A stretch of DNA of 64,000 nt from assembly GCF_900105595.1 (NCBI RefSeq), contig NZ_LT629784.1, forward strand, positions 2,914,001-2,978,000, read 5' to 3'. A program made the position numbers and the translations under genes. A model generated the notes under the pieces. That model did not search any database, was not told the origin of the DNA, and worked only from the letters and a program-made list of their open reading frames with translations. Source of the DNA: Stappia sp. ES.058. GTDB lineage: Bacteria > Pseudomonadota > Alphaproteobacteria > Rhizobiales > Stappiaceae. This document shows, one piece after another, positions 1-7,573 of the stretch (its first letter is position 1; the number at the start of each line of letters is the position of its first letter).

Positions 1-680
1 CGGAAGACCTCGTTCCCGGCGACGACTACGGCATGATGCGCGAGGTGTTGACGCGGCGCTTCTCGCGGCTGGTCAGGGAACATGGCGACGAGCGCCCCTC
101 CGCGACACCCCGGGAGGCAACCGACGCCGGAAAGCCGCTGACAGAAACAGGAACGGCGCAAACAGGAACGGCGGAAACGGAAAAGACGGAGCCGGAAGAC
201 GCCACGCAGGCAGCCGATCCGACCGCGATCCCCGCCTGGCCGGACGCGGTGTTCGTCGACGGTGGCATCGGCCAGTTGAACGCGGCCCGCGAGACGCTTG
301 CCGAACTCGGGCTCGACGACGTGCCGCTGATCGGCATCGCCAAGGGGCCGGACCGCGATGCGGGGCGGGAGAAATTCTTCATGCCGGGCAAGCCCTCCTT
401 CATGCTGCCGGAACGCGATCCCGTTCTCTACTTCATCCAGCGGCTCAGGGACGAGGCGCACCGCTTCGCCATCGGTTCGCACCGGGCGCGGCGCAAGAAG
501 GACATCTCGAAAAGCCCGCTCGACGACATCGCCGGCATCGGCCCGAACCGCAAGCGCGCGCTGTTGCGCCATTTCGGCACCGCCAAGGCGGTGTCGCGCG
601 CCGGCATGGAGGACCTGATGGTCGTCGAGGGCGTCTCGGAATCGGTGGCGCGCACGATCTACGACCACTTCCACGAATAG
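1..680 (+). CDS. uvrC: Excinuclease ABC subunit C, C-terminal part
   Basis: This is the last ~225 residues of UvrC, the nuclease subunit that makes the dual incision in nucleotide excision repair with UvrA and UvrB. The gene enters from outside the window. The RNase H-like endonuclease core is visible at [10 protein letters not shown] (about position 250), followed by the conserved FFMPGKPSF and DEAHRFAI stretches. The end carries a helix-hairpin-helix DNA-binding domain ([19 protein letters not shown] and [10 protein letters not shown]). Before the DGG motif lies a ~45-residue Glu/Thr/Ala-rich insertion that contains a short tandem repeat and is probably a flexible linker. The reading frame stays open in the tdk remnant just downstream, separated only by the uvrC stop codon. 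Confidence 0.97.
   Translation, partial: EDLVPGDDYGMMREVLTRRFSRLVREHGDERPSATPREATDAGKPLTETGTAQTGTAETEKTEPEDATQAADPTAIPAWPDAVFVDGGIGQLNAARETLAELGLDDVPLIGIAKGPDRDAGREKFFMPGKPSFMLPERDPVLYFIQRLRDEAHRFAIGSHRARRKKDISKSPLDDIAGIGPNRKRALLRHFGTAKAVSRAGMEDLMVVEGVSESVARTIYDHFHE
144..180 (+). repeat. 15-bp tandem repeat inside uvrC
   Basis: Two consecutive 15-base units, gaaacaggaacggcg (144-158) and caaacaggaacggcg (159-173), are followed by a partial third unit (174-180). The period is five codons, so copy number can change without a frameshift. It encodes the Thr/Glu/Ala-rich linker in front of the UvrC endonuclease core. Confidence 0.8.
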
Positions 681-944
681 GCCGCGGGACGGCGTGACGA
701 GGCGCAGGTCCCAAGCGAGGCGCAGGTCTGGCAGCTCGCCGGCGTCGCCGACACGCTGCGCGAGGTCAAGACCATCTGCTGGTGCGGGTGCAAGGCGACG
801 ATGGTCGCCCGGCTCGACGGAGACGGAAAGATCCTGGAACACGGGGAACAGGTGGTGATCGGCGGCGAGGATCGCTATGTTTCCCTGTGCCGTCGACACT
901 GGTCGCGGCGGCAGCTGGCGGATGCAGGCGACCAGTCGCACTGA
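681..944 (+). pseudogene. tdk: Thymidine kinase remnant (C-terminal zinc lobe only)
   Basis: Frame 3 directly after the uvrC stop reads through 87 codons to a TGA at 942. Its product matches the C-terminal third of bacterial type II thymidine kinase: a helix ending [11 protein letters not shown], then [28 protein letters not shown] and a short tail. The zinc ligands CxC and CRRH of the lasso domain are present. The ATP-binding P-loop and the rest of the ~190-residue enzyme are absent because uvrC occupies the upstream DNA. There is no ATG, GTG or TTG in frame before the conserved part, so I read it as a dead fragment left by a deletion. A usual Arg after the CxCG motif is Cys here. Family assignment is from recalled motifs. 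Confidence 0.85.
698..728 (+). repeat. Direct repeat at the start of the tdk remnant
   Basis: The 13-mer cgaggcgcaggtc occurs at 698-710 and again at 716-728, five bases apart. It sits exactly where thymidine kinase homology begins, between the uvrC stop and the conserved tdk codons. It could be a scar of the deletion that removed the 5' part of tdk. Confidence 0.75.
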
Positions 945-989
945 CACGATGAAGACGGGCCGCCGCAACGGTCGGTCAAAGGAGCACTC

Positions 990-1283
990 ATGGTATTCGG
1001 CAAGATCTTCGGCGGATTGTTCGGCGGCGGCGGAAAGGGCGCCTCCAGCGTGGAATTCCCGCCCGTCGACTACAAGGGCTTCACCATCGTGCCCGCGCCC
1101 ACCCAGCGCAACGGACAATGGCAGGTCGGAGGCACGATCTCCAAGCCGGACGCCGAAGGCGAGATGCGCGAGCACGTCTTCATTCGCGCCGACCAGGTGC
1201 CCGGCCGCGACGAGGCGGCGGAGTTCAGCCTGCGCAAGGCCAGACAGATCATCGACGAACAGGGCGAGCGCATCTTCGGCTGA
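990..1283 (+). CDS. HlyU-family small protein
   Basis: A 97-residue protein with a Gly/Phe-rich N-terminus (MVFGKIFGGLFGGGG) and a body that fits the HlyU domain: YKGFTIVPAP, a middle GGTISKPDAEGEMREHVFIR, then SLRKARQIIDEQGERIFG. HlyU was named as an activator of the Vibrio haemolysin operon. The alphaproteobacterial homologues are short and their role is not established, so a regulatory function is only inferred. A clear ribosome binding site (aaaggag) lies about 8 bases before the ATG. It follows the tdk remnant and converges on the GNAT gene, 7 bases away. Confidence 0.8.
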   Translation: MVFGKIFGGLFGGGGKGASSVEFPPVDYKGFTIVPAPTQRNGQWQVGGTISKPDAEGEMREHVFIRADQVPGRDEAAEFSLRKARQIIDEQGERIFG

Positions 1284-1290
1284 GACCGGA

Positions 1291-2004
1291 CTATCCGCCG
1301 GCGCGCATTTCCTGAAGACTGCGGCGCTGGCGCCCCTCGGCGTCGAAGTTCTCCGGCGCGAGCCAGGCCTCGAACGCGGCCTTGAGGGCCGGCCATTCCC
1401 GATCCGTGATCGAGAACCATGCCGTGTCGCGGTTGCGGCCCTTGTAGATGACGGCCTGGCGGAACGTGCCCTCATAGGTGAAGCCGAGCCGCCGCGCCGC
1501 GCGCATGGAACCCGCGTTGAGCGCATCGCATTTCCACTCGTAGCGCCGGTAGCCGAGTTCGTCGAACACCCGGCGCATCATCAGATACATCGCCTCCGTG
1601 GCCATTGCGGTCTGCTGCAGGGCGGGCGCGAAATTGATGTGGCCGATCTCGATGACCCCGTTTGCCGGGTCGATGCGAAGGAAGCTCGCCACGCCCAGCG
1701 CCCGCCCCGAGACGCCGTCGACAATGACATGAAACAGCGGATCGTCGCCGCAGCAGGTCGCCGCGGCAAAGTCGCGAAAGACCGCTTCGTCGCCAAAAGG
1801 TCCATAGCCCAGATAGGTCCAGATCGCCCCCTCGCGATCCTGCGCAAAGGCCGCGTGAAGATCGCCGGCATGCCGCGCGAGATCGAACGGCTCGACCCGG
1901 CAAAAACGGCCCTGCATCGCGCTGCGCGGCGGACGCGGACGCGGCGTCCAGTCGGGAAGCGCGGCACCGATCGGCTGGTCGAGGCGATTTGTCTGAACGC
2001 TCAT
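1291..2004 (-). CDS. GNAT family N-acetyltransferase, RimJ/RimL-like
   Basis: About 237 residues. The fold is the GNAT acetyl-CoA-dependent transferase of the RimJ/RimL-like subgroup, recognised by GRFCRVEPFD near the N-terminus, the β4-type stretch GVIEIGHINF, and the late motif NAGSMRAARRLGFTYEG that binds acetyl-CoA. The substrate (protein N-terminus, amine or antibiotic) cannot be told from sequence. I start at the ATG giving MSVQTNRLDQPIGAALPDW because homologues begin near there; an upstream ATG at 2049 would add 15 residues. No strong ribosome binding site precedes either start. Confidence 0.85.
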   Translation of the reverse strand: MSVQTNRLDQPIGAALPDWTPRPRPPRSAMQGRFCRVEPFDLARHAGDLHAAFAQDREGAIWTYLGYGPFGDEAVFRDFAAATCCGDDPLFHVIVDGVSGRALGVASFLRIDPANGVIEIGHINFAPALQQTAMATEAMYLMMRRVFDELGYRRYEWKCDALNAGSMRAARRLGFTYEGTFRQAVIYKGRNRDTAWFSITDREWPALKAAFEAWLAPENFDAEGRQRRSLQEMRAGG

Positions 2005-2165
2005 GAAAACCCGTATGGCTGATAGGTCTGACTGCCGCACACTATCCACGCTTCGGCGGCTTTGGACAAAGGTCCGCTTCGGAAAATTTTACCAATCCAG
2101 CCCGGGTCTTCGGCGTCCCTCAGGCTGGCCGGATGCGCAATTGACGTTTCCCGGTCAACATGCTT

Positions 2166-2183
2166 GAAGGATCAGGATCCTTC
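2166..2183. repeat. Perfect inverted repeat upstream of pgsA
   Basis: gaaggatc-ag-gatccttc is an 8-bp perfect stem with a 2-base loop, 30 bases before the chosen pgsA start. It may be an operator or a leader hairpin. No T-run follows, so it is unlikely to be a terminator. Confidence 0.5.
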
Positions 2184-2213
2184 GTCCCCCGCTCAAGGCA
2201 CAGTTTTCAAGCA

Positions 2214-2786
2214 ATGTCGCGATCCCATGTCTGGAACCTGCCGAACATCCTGACCTACGGGCGCATCCTTGCCGTGCCTGGGGTGATGATCTGCCTGTAT
2301 TTTCCGGGCCATACGGCCCGCTGGGTGGCGCTTGCGATCTTCATCGTCGCCGCCATCACCGATTTCTTCGACGGCTACCTGGCCCGCGCCTGGCAACAGC
2401 AGTCCCGGCTCGGGCAAATGCTCGATCCGATCGCCGACAAGCTGCTGGTCGCGGTCTGCCTGCTGCTGCTCGCCGGCAAGGGCGACATCGGCGGCTGGTC
2501 GATGATCGCCGCCGCAATCATCCTGTGCCGCGAGATCCTCGTCTCGGGCCTGCGCGAGTTCCTCGCCGTGCTGCGCGTCAGCGTTCCGGTAACACAGCTG
2601 GCCAAATGGAAGACGACGGTGCAACTCGTCGCCATCGCGCTGCTGCTGGCGGGCCCGGCGGGCGAGACGATCCTGCCCGGCACCCAGCTTCTCGGTCTCT
2701 CCGCGCTTTGGATCGCCGCCGTTTTGACCCTATATACGGGCTATGACTATTTCAAAGCCGGCATCGGCCACCTGATGACCGAGTAA
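2214..2786 (+). CDS. pgsA: CDP-diacylglycerol-glycerol-3-phosphate 3-phosphatidyltransferase
   Basis: A 190-residue integral membrane enzyme that transfers a phosphatidyl group from CDP-diacylglycerol to glycerol-3-phosphate, the committed step to phosphatidylglycerol. The CDP-alcohol phosphotransferase signature is complete: DFFDGYLARA (residues ~50-59), then G and the last two Asp in LGQMLDPIADK (~67-76). Several hydrophobic segments follow, for example LLVAVCLLLLAGKG. The start MSRSHVWNLPNILTYGR matches family N-termini; an in-frame ATG at 2160 would add 18 atypical residues. The gene lies 15 bases ahead of moaD and probably shares its transcript, as in other Rhizobiales. Confidence 0.95.
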   Translation: MSRSHVWNLPNILTYGRILAVPGVMICLYFPGHTARWVALAIFIVAAITDFFDGYLARAWQQQSRLGQMLDPIADKLLVAVCLLLLAGKGDIGGWSMIAAAIILCREILVSGLREFLAVLRVSVPVTQLAKWKTTVQLVAIALLLAGPAGETILPGTQLLGLSALWIAAVLTLYTGYDYFKAGIGHLMTE

Positions 2787-2801
2787 TCCACGGGGCACGA
2801 C

Positions 2802-3053
2802 ATGCAATTGCGCTATTTCGCCTGGGTGCGCGAACGGGTCGGACGCGACGCGGAAACCATCAAGGTCCCCGACGGTGTGGCGACCGTCGGCGCGCTGATC
2901 GACTGGCTGAGCGCGCGCGACGAGTCCTATGCCGACGCGTTTGCCGAGCGCGACGCCATCAGGGTCGCGCTCGACCACGAGCACGTCGATCACGCCGCGC
3001 CGCTGAACGGGGCCCGCGAGGCGGCCTTTTTCCCGCCGATGACCGGCGGGTGA
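2802..3053 (+). CDS. moaD: Molybdopterin synthase sulfur carrier subunit
   Basis: An 83-residue ubiquitin-like protein ending in the obligatory Gly-Gly (FFPPMTGG). The C-terminal glycine is adenylated by MoeB and thiocarboxylated, then delivers sulfur to precursor Z inside the MoaD2-MoaE2 synthase. MQLRYFAWVRERVGRDAE is a typical MoaD β-strand 1 and loop. It lies 15 bases after pgsA and 25 bases before moaE. Confidence 0.96.
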   Translation: MQLRYFAWVRERVGRDAETIKVPDGVATVGALIDWLSARDESYADAFAERDAIRVALDHEHVDHAAPLNGAREAAFFPPMTGG

Positions 3054-3078
3054 CCCGGATGCGACGGGACCGCAACTG

Positions 3079-3591
3079 ATGACGCAAAGGACCTCCGCCG
3101 AGATCGCCGGAAGACAAGACGATCGCGATGCGCCCGCGATCACGGTGCGCATCCAGCTTGAGGATTTCGACACCGCGCGCGAGATCGAGCGGCTGTCCGA
3201 AACCGGTGCGAATGTCGGGGCGGTCGTGAGCTTCACCGGATTGTGCCGGGATGAAAACGGTCGCCTGTCCGCGCTCGAACTGGAACACTATCCGGGCATG
3301 GCGGAAGCCGAGATCGAACGGATCGCGCGAGACGCGGCCGCGCGCTGGCCGGTTACCGGGCTGACGGCGATCCACCGGCACGGGAAAATCGCGCCGGGAG
3401 AAAACATCGTCCTCGTCGTCGCGGCCTCGCGGCACCGCGCCGCCGCCTTCGAGGCCGCCGATTTCCTGATGGACTATCTCAAGACCCGCGCCCCCTTCTG
3501 GAAGAAGGAACATCTGCGCGACGGGGGTGCGGGCGACTGGGTCGACGCCCGCGAGATCGACACCCGCGCCGCGGATCGCTGGTCCCGCTGA
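3079..3591 (+). CDS. moaE: Molybdopterin synthase catalytic subunit
   Basis: 170 residues. Converts precursor Z (cPMP) to molybdopterin using the MoaD thiocarboxylate. Diagnostic motifs are GAVVSFTGLCRD (~47-58), LELEHYPGM (~66-74), HRHGKIAPGE (~99-108) and MDYLKTRAPFWKKE (~131-144), where Lys135 and Lys142 correspond to the two active-site lysines of the E. coli enzyme. The first ~20 residues before ITVRIQ are polar and variable, so the start could be slightly downstream. No other molybdopterin gene lies in the window. Confidence 0.95.
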   Translation: MTQRTSAEIAGRQDDRDAPAITVRIQLEDFDTAREIERLSETGANVGAVVSFTGLCRDENGRLSALELEHYPGMAEAEIERIARDAAARWPVTGLTAIHRHGKIAPGENIVLVVAASRHRAAAFEAADFLMDYLKTRAPFWKKEHLRDGGAGDWVDAREIDTRAADRWSR

Positions 3592-3753
3592 CGTCGCGCC
3601 GACAATGGCTTGCAACAGGCTCCGGCGCGGGTCCGGGGTTTGCTAGCCGCATGGCTTGACCGGACAGGCATTTCGGCGAATTCTACATCGAATTCGACAA
3701 TTTCTATTTGTTGCCATCCTCTTTGGCGGCCGTCTGCCCAGCCAGGACCTCTC

Positions 3754-5079
3754 ATGCATTCTCCCAATGCCCCAAGCCCCGCAGCCGCGGTGCCCCACCC
3801 CGGCATTTCCTTTCGCGAGTTCGTCGCCCTGATCGCCTCGCTGATGGCGCTCAATTCGCTGGCCATCGACATCATGCTGCCGGCCCTGCCGGACATCGGT
3901 GCGGCCATGGCCGTGCTCAACGAGAACGACAGCCAGAAGGTGCTGGTCGCCTATCTCGTCGGCTTCGGCGCCGCGCAGCTGTTCTATGGGCCAGTGTCCG
4001 ACCGCTTTGGCCGCCGACCGGTGCTGCTCGGAGGTCTCGCGCTTTATGCTGTCGCCGGCGTTTTCTCCATTTTCGCCAATGATATGAACCATCTTCTGGC
4101 TGCGCGACTGGTGCAGGGTATCGGCTGCGCCGCCCCCCGGGTCGTCGCCATCTCGATCGTCCGCGACAGCTATTCCGGGCGGCAGATGGGCCGGGTGATG
4201 TCGCTGGTGATGATGGTGTTCATGGTCGTGCCGATCATCGCGCCCTCGATCGGCCAGATCATCCTGTTCGTGGCGCCCTGGCGCGCCATCTTCCTGCTGC
4301 TCACCCTCGGCGGCATCCTCATGCTGATCTGGTGCGGCGCGCGCCTGCCGGAAACCCTGCCGGCCGCGCGCCGGCAACCGGTCACCGCCCGCTCGGTCCT
4401 CGCCGCCTACCTGAAGACCGTCACCACCCGCATCACGCTCGGCTACATGTGCGCCACCGGCCTGATCTTCGGTGCCCTCTTCGGCTTCATCGCGTCCGCC
4501 CAGCAGATCTTCGTGGAAACCTTCGGTGTCGGCACCGCCTTCCCCGTGGTCTTCGCGGTGATCGGTCTCGCCATGTCCGCGGCCTCCTTCGTCAATGCGT
4601 CGCTGGTGGAACGCATCGGCCTGCGTCCGCTGTCGCATTGGGCGCTGGTGGCGTTCGTGGCGATCAGCCTCGTCCAGGCGGTCACCGCCATTTGGATCGC
4701 CGAAAACCTCTATGCATTCACCGCGATGCTGGCGATCACGCTGTTCCTCTTCGGCTTCATCGGCCCGAGCTTCAACGCCATCGCCATGGAACCGCTCGGC
4801 GAAATCGCGGGAACCGGCTCGTCGGTGCTCGGCTTCGTGACGACCCTCGGGGGCGCAATTTGCGGCTTCATCGTCGGCCAGAACTACGATGGCACTGTGG
4901 TGCCGCTCGCGCTCGGCTTCGCCACCTTCGGCGCCATCGCCCTTCTGATCGTCTTCATCACCGAAAAGGGTCGCCTGTTCCAGACAACCCAGCCCGCGCC
5001 CGAAGGCGCCCGCCTCACGGTTGAAAAGGTGGCAGAGACGGCGGATGAAACGAAAACGCCCCGCCAGACCAAGTTCTGA
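3754..5079 (+). CDS. MFS transporter, Bcr/CflA drug-resistance type
   Basis: A 441-residue inner-membrane proton antiporter of the DHA1 Bcr/CflA group with about 12 hydrophobic segments. Motif A is clear after TM2: GPVSDRFGRRPVLLGG. LNSLAIDIMLPALPDIG in TM1 and the antiporter-type VQGIGCAAPRVVAISIVRD also fit the subgroup. The substrate is unknown; relatives export bicyclomycin, chloramphenicol or sulfonamides. The start MHSPNAPSPAAAV follows from the first ATG near the membrane domain. The last ~35 residues are a charged cytosolic tail, and its coding end forms part of a terminator hairpin shared with ilvE. Confidence 0.92.
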   Translation: MHSPNAPSPAAAVPHPGISFREFVALIASLMALNSLAIDIMLPALPDIGAAMAVLNENDSQKVLVAYLVGFGAAQLFYGPVSDRFGRRPVLLGGLALYAVAGVFSIFANDMNHLLAARLVQGIGCAAPRVVAISIVRDSYSGRQMGRVMSLVMMVFMVVPIIAPSIGQIILFVAPWRAIFLLLTLGGILMLIWCGARLPETLPAARRQPVTARSVLAAYLKTVTTRITLGYMCATGLIFGALFGFIASAQQIFVETFGVGTAFPVVFAVIGLAMSAASFVNASLVERIGLRPLSHWALVAFVAISLVQAVTAIWIAENLYAFTAMLAITLFLFGFIGPSFNAIAMEPLGEIAGTGSSVLGFVTTLGGAICGFIVGQNYDGTVVPLALGFATFGAIALLIVFITEKGRLFQTTQPAPEGARLTVEKVAETADETKTPRQTKF

Positions 5080-5086
5080 CGGGGCG
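5057..5086. terminator. Bidirectional terminator hairpin spanning the MFS stop codon
   Basis: The arms cgccccgccag (5057-5067) and ctgacggggcg (5076-5086) pair with one mismatch around an 8-base loop. The TGA stop of the MFS gene (5077-5079) lies inside the right arm. On the minus strand the hairpin is followed by TTTTCGTTT, so it would end ilvE transcripts. On the plus strand it is followed only by CGTGTTTC, a weaker terminator for the MFS gene. Confidence 0.75.
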
Positions 5087-5116
5087 CGTGTTTCAACGGG
5101 CAATCGCGAGCGGAGA

Positions 5117-6019
5117 TTATCCCGCAGCCGCGACCTTCGTCACCGCCTCGGGCTGGACCTCGGCGTGATAATCCTCCATCAGCGTGCGCGAAATTGCATC
5201 GACCTGAAAGCTGTAGGGGCCGATTTCCGAGACCGGCGTCACTTCGGCTGCCGTTCCGGTCAGGAAACAGGACTCGAACTCCGCCATCTCGTCGGGCTGG
5301 ATCACCCGCTCGATCACCTCGAACCCGCGCCGCTTCGCCAGTTCGATGACCGTGCGCCGGGTGATGCCGTCGAGGAAGCAGTCCGGTGTCGGCGTGTGGA
5401 TCTTTCCGTCCTTGATGAAGAAGACGTTGGCGCCTGTGGCTTCGGCCACCTGCCCGCGCCAGTCGAGCATCAGCGCATCGGCATAGCCCTTGCGCTCCGC
5501 CTCGTGCTTGGACAGCGTGCAGATCATGTAGAGGCCCGCGGCCTTGGAGCGGCACGGCGCGGTCGCCGGATCGGGACGGCGATAGGCCGCCATGTCGAGG
5601 CGGATGCCCTTGAGCCGCTCTTCCGGCTCGAAGTAGCTCGGCCATTCCCAGGCGGCGATGGCGAGGTGAATGGTGTTGTTTTGCGCCGACACGCCCATCA
5701 TCTCGCTGCCGCGCCAGGCGACGGGACGCACATAGGCGTCGACCAGCTTCATCCGGGTCAAAAGCTCGCGGGTGGCGGTGTTAATCGTCTCCGCGTCGTA
5801 AGGGATCTCGAAGCCGAGGATTTCGGCGGAATCGTGCAGCCGGCGGGTGTGCTCGTCGAGCTTGAAGACCTCGCCGCCATAGGCACGCTCGCCCTCGAAA
5901 ACGCTGCTGGCGTAATGCAGGCCGTGACTCAGCACATGCAGCTTGGCGTCGGCCCAGGGCACGAATTCGCCATCGTACCAGATTTCGCCTTCGAGTTGAT
6001 CAAACGGCAGATGTGCCAT
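5117..6019 (-). CDS. ilvE: Branched-chain amino acid aminotransferase
   Basis: 300 residues, fold-type IV PLP enzyme. Catalyses reversible transamination of Leu, Ile and Val with 2-oxoglutarate. EIWYDGEFVPWADAKLHVLS and HYASSVFEGERAY are the family N-terminus. The PLP-binding lysine is Lys159 in CRSKAAGLYM. EATGANVFFIKDGKIHTP and GITRRTVIELA complete the class IV signature. Length is normal for the family. It is divergent from the MarR/two-component operon, 307 bases away, and its end abuts the hairpin at 5057-5086. Confidence 0.96.
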   Translation of the reverse strand: MAHLPFDQLEGEIWYDGEFVPWADAKLHVLSHGLHYASSVFEGERAYGGEVFKLDEHTRRLHDSAEILGFEIPYDAETINTATRELLTRMKLVDAYVRPVAWRGSEMMGVSAQNNTIHLAIAAWEWPSYFEPEERLKGIRLDMAAYRRPDPATAPCRSKAAGLYMICTLSKHEAERKGYADALMLDWRGQVAEATGANVFFIKDGKIHTPTPDCFLDGITRRTVIELAKRRGFEVIERVIQPDEMAEFESCFLTGTAAEVTPVSEIGPYSFQVDAISRTLMEDYHAEVQPEAVTKVAAAG

Positions 6020-6326
6020 GTCGAATTCTCCCGCAGTGTCAGCGGGCTTGTCCCGCTTGTCTGTGATTGCACGACGCAGAGCGCCGATGTCCCGTATCTT
6101 CCGTCCGGCCAGCCGATTTCACGACTTTGCGCGCCACGTCAAGTCTTTGTATGCTGGCGCCGGATCCCGCCGACAGGACTGGACATCTTCGATATCCCGC
6201 CCTGTCGACTGAAAAACCGCACCGTTTCGTCCCACGAACAATATGAAGAACACATTCAGAGTGTCGGTGTACGATCATTTCGCGAAAGGCAGGCAATGTG
6301 TAACAATCGGTCGGAAATAAGTCAAT
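6020..6326. other. Divergent promoter region between ilvE and the MarR gene
   Basis: 307 bases without a convincing gene. It must hold the promoters of ilvE (leftward) and of the MarR/regulator/kinase operon (rightward). The 100 bases before the MarR start are less GC-rich than the surroundings. A short GTCA-N3-TGAC inverted repeat overlaps the MarR start codon (about 6318-6328) and could be an autoregulatory operator. No clear -35/-10 pair can be named. Confidence 0.45.
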
Positions 6327-6854
6327 ATGACTGACGTAAATTTCTCGCTCTCCGTTGACCGCCCGTCACCGGCGCGACCAGCGCCGTCCGACATACCGAT
6401 CGACATGATCGAGCTGCTGTTTTTCGCCTACCGCGATTTCACCTCCGATCCCGACGCAGCCCTTGCGGAATTCGGCTTCGGGCGCGCCCATCACCGGGTG
6501 CTGCATTTCGTGAGCCGGAACCCGGGCCTGCGCGTGACCGATCTGCTCGGAATCCTGAGCATCACCAAGCAAAGCCTCGCCCGCGTGCTGAAACAGCTGG
6601 TGGAGGAAGACTACATCCTCCAGGAGCCGGGTCCGGTCGACCGGCGGGAGCGGCTGCTGTTCGCGACCGAGCGCGGTCATGCCCTCGCGCTGCGGCTGAT
6701 GCGGCTCCAGGCGGCGCGCATCCGCAATGCTCTTGAAGATCTGCCTCAGGAAGGCCAGGAAGCTGCGCGAAGCTTCCTCTACAACATGATCGACCCCGAT
6801 CAGCGTGCGGATGTGGCGCAGCTGATCGGACACAACAAGGACCAGGCGCCGTGA
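6327..6854 (+). CDS. MarR family transcriptional regulator
   Basis: 175 residues with a winged helix. FGFGRAHHRVLHFVSRNPGLRV and TDLLGILSITKQSLARVLKQL (~65-95) form the helix-turn-helix, and EPGPVDRRERLLFATERG is the β-hairpin wing. MarR dimers usually repress and respond to small ligands; the ligand here is unknown. Its TGA stop overlaps the GTG start of the response regulator gene (GTGA), so the two are translationally coupled. This makes it the first gene of a three-gene regulatory operon, an unusual setting for a MarR protein. Confidence 0.93.
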   Translation: MTDVNFSLSVDRPSPARPAPSDIPIDMIELLFFAYRDFTSDPDAALAEFGFGRAHHRVLHFVSRNPGLRVTDLLGILSITKQSLARVLKQLVEEDYILQEPGPVDRRERLLFATERGHALALRLMRLQAARIRNALEDLPQEGQEAARSFLYNMIDPDQRADVAQLIGHNKDQAP

Positions 6855-7573
6855 CCGCAGATCTCGCCGAAAGGGCCGCCGCCATCCCTCCGGACGACGA
6901 CGCCCCGCATCTTCTGCTCGTCGACGACGACAGCCGGATCCGCACGCTGCTGCGCCGCTTCCTGTCGGAGAACGGCTTTCGCATCACCGCGGCGTCGAGT
7001 GCCGCGGACGCCCGCCGCAACCTCGCCGGCCTGGAATTCGACCTCCTGATCATCGATGTGATGATGCCCGGCGAAAGCGGGCTGGAACTTGCCGCCCACC
7101 TGCGTGACAACAGCGACGTGCCCATTCTCATGCTGACCGCCCGCTCGGATGCGACCGACCGGATCGCCGGCCTGGAAGCCGGAGCCGACGATTATCTCGT
7201 CAAACCGTTCGAGCCGCGCGAGCTGCTGCTGCGGATCAGGGCGATCCTGCGCCGGCGCGCCACCCCGGAGGCCGAGCTCCCGGCGGACGTCCGCTTCGGT
7301 CCCTTCGTTTTCGACACCGCGCGTCGGGAACTGAAGCGGGGCGATGAGATCATCCGTCTGACCGACCGGGAGAAGGAGATCCTCTCGCTTTTCGCCGAAA
7401 AGCCGAACGACACGGTTCCGCGCAATGAAATCGTCGGCGACGACAGCGGGCTCGGCGAGCGCACCGTCGATGTGCAGATCAACCGCTTGCGCCGCAAGAT
7501 CGAGACGGATCCCGGCAACCCGATCTATCTGCAGACGGTGCGCGGGATCGGATACCGGCTCGTATGCGACTAG
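6851..7573 (+). CDS. OmpR-family response regulator
   Basis: 240 residues: a receiver domain (~18-135) and a C-terminal OmpR/PhoB winged helix (~145-240). The acidic pocket is VDDDS (25-29), the phosphoacceptor is Asp69 in LLIIDVMMPGE, and the switch Thr and Lys lie in LMLTARSD and YLVKPFEPREL. The DNA-binding domain shows LTDREKEILSLFAE, ERTVDVQINRLRRKIE and VRGIGYRLVCD. The start is a GTG overlapping the MarR stop. Its 3' end overlaps the kinase gene by 10 bases. It is the direct partner of the following kinase. Confidence 0.95.
   Translation: MTADLAERAAAIPPDDDAPHLLLVDDDSRIRTLLRRFLSENGFRITAASSAADARRNLAGLEFDLLIIDVMMPGESGLELAAHLRDNSDVPILMLTARSDATDRIAGLEAGADDYLVKPFEPRELLLRIRAILRRRATPEAELPADVRFGPFVFDTARRELKRGDEIIRLTDREKEILSLFAEKPNDTVPRNEIVGDDSGLGERTVDVQINRLRRKIETDPGNPIYLQTVRGIGYRLVCD

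Noticed and set aside
3643..5103. A 486-codon open frame on the minus strand across the MFS gene
   Set aside because: It is antisense to a well-supported transporter, has Arg/His/Asp/Gly-rich content typical of a shadow frame in GC-rich DNA and no recognisable motif.
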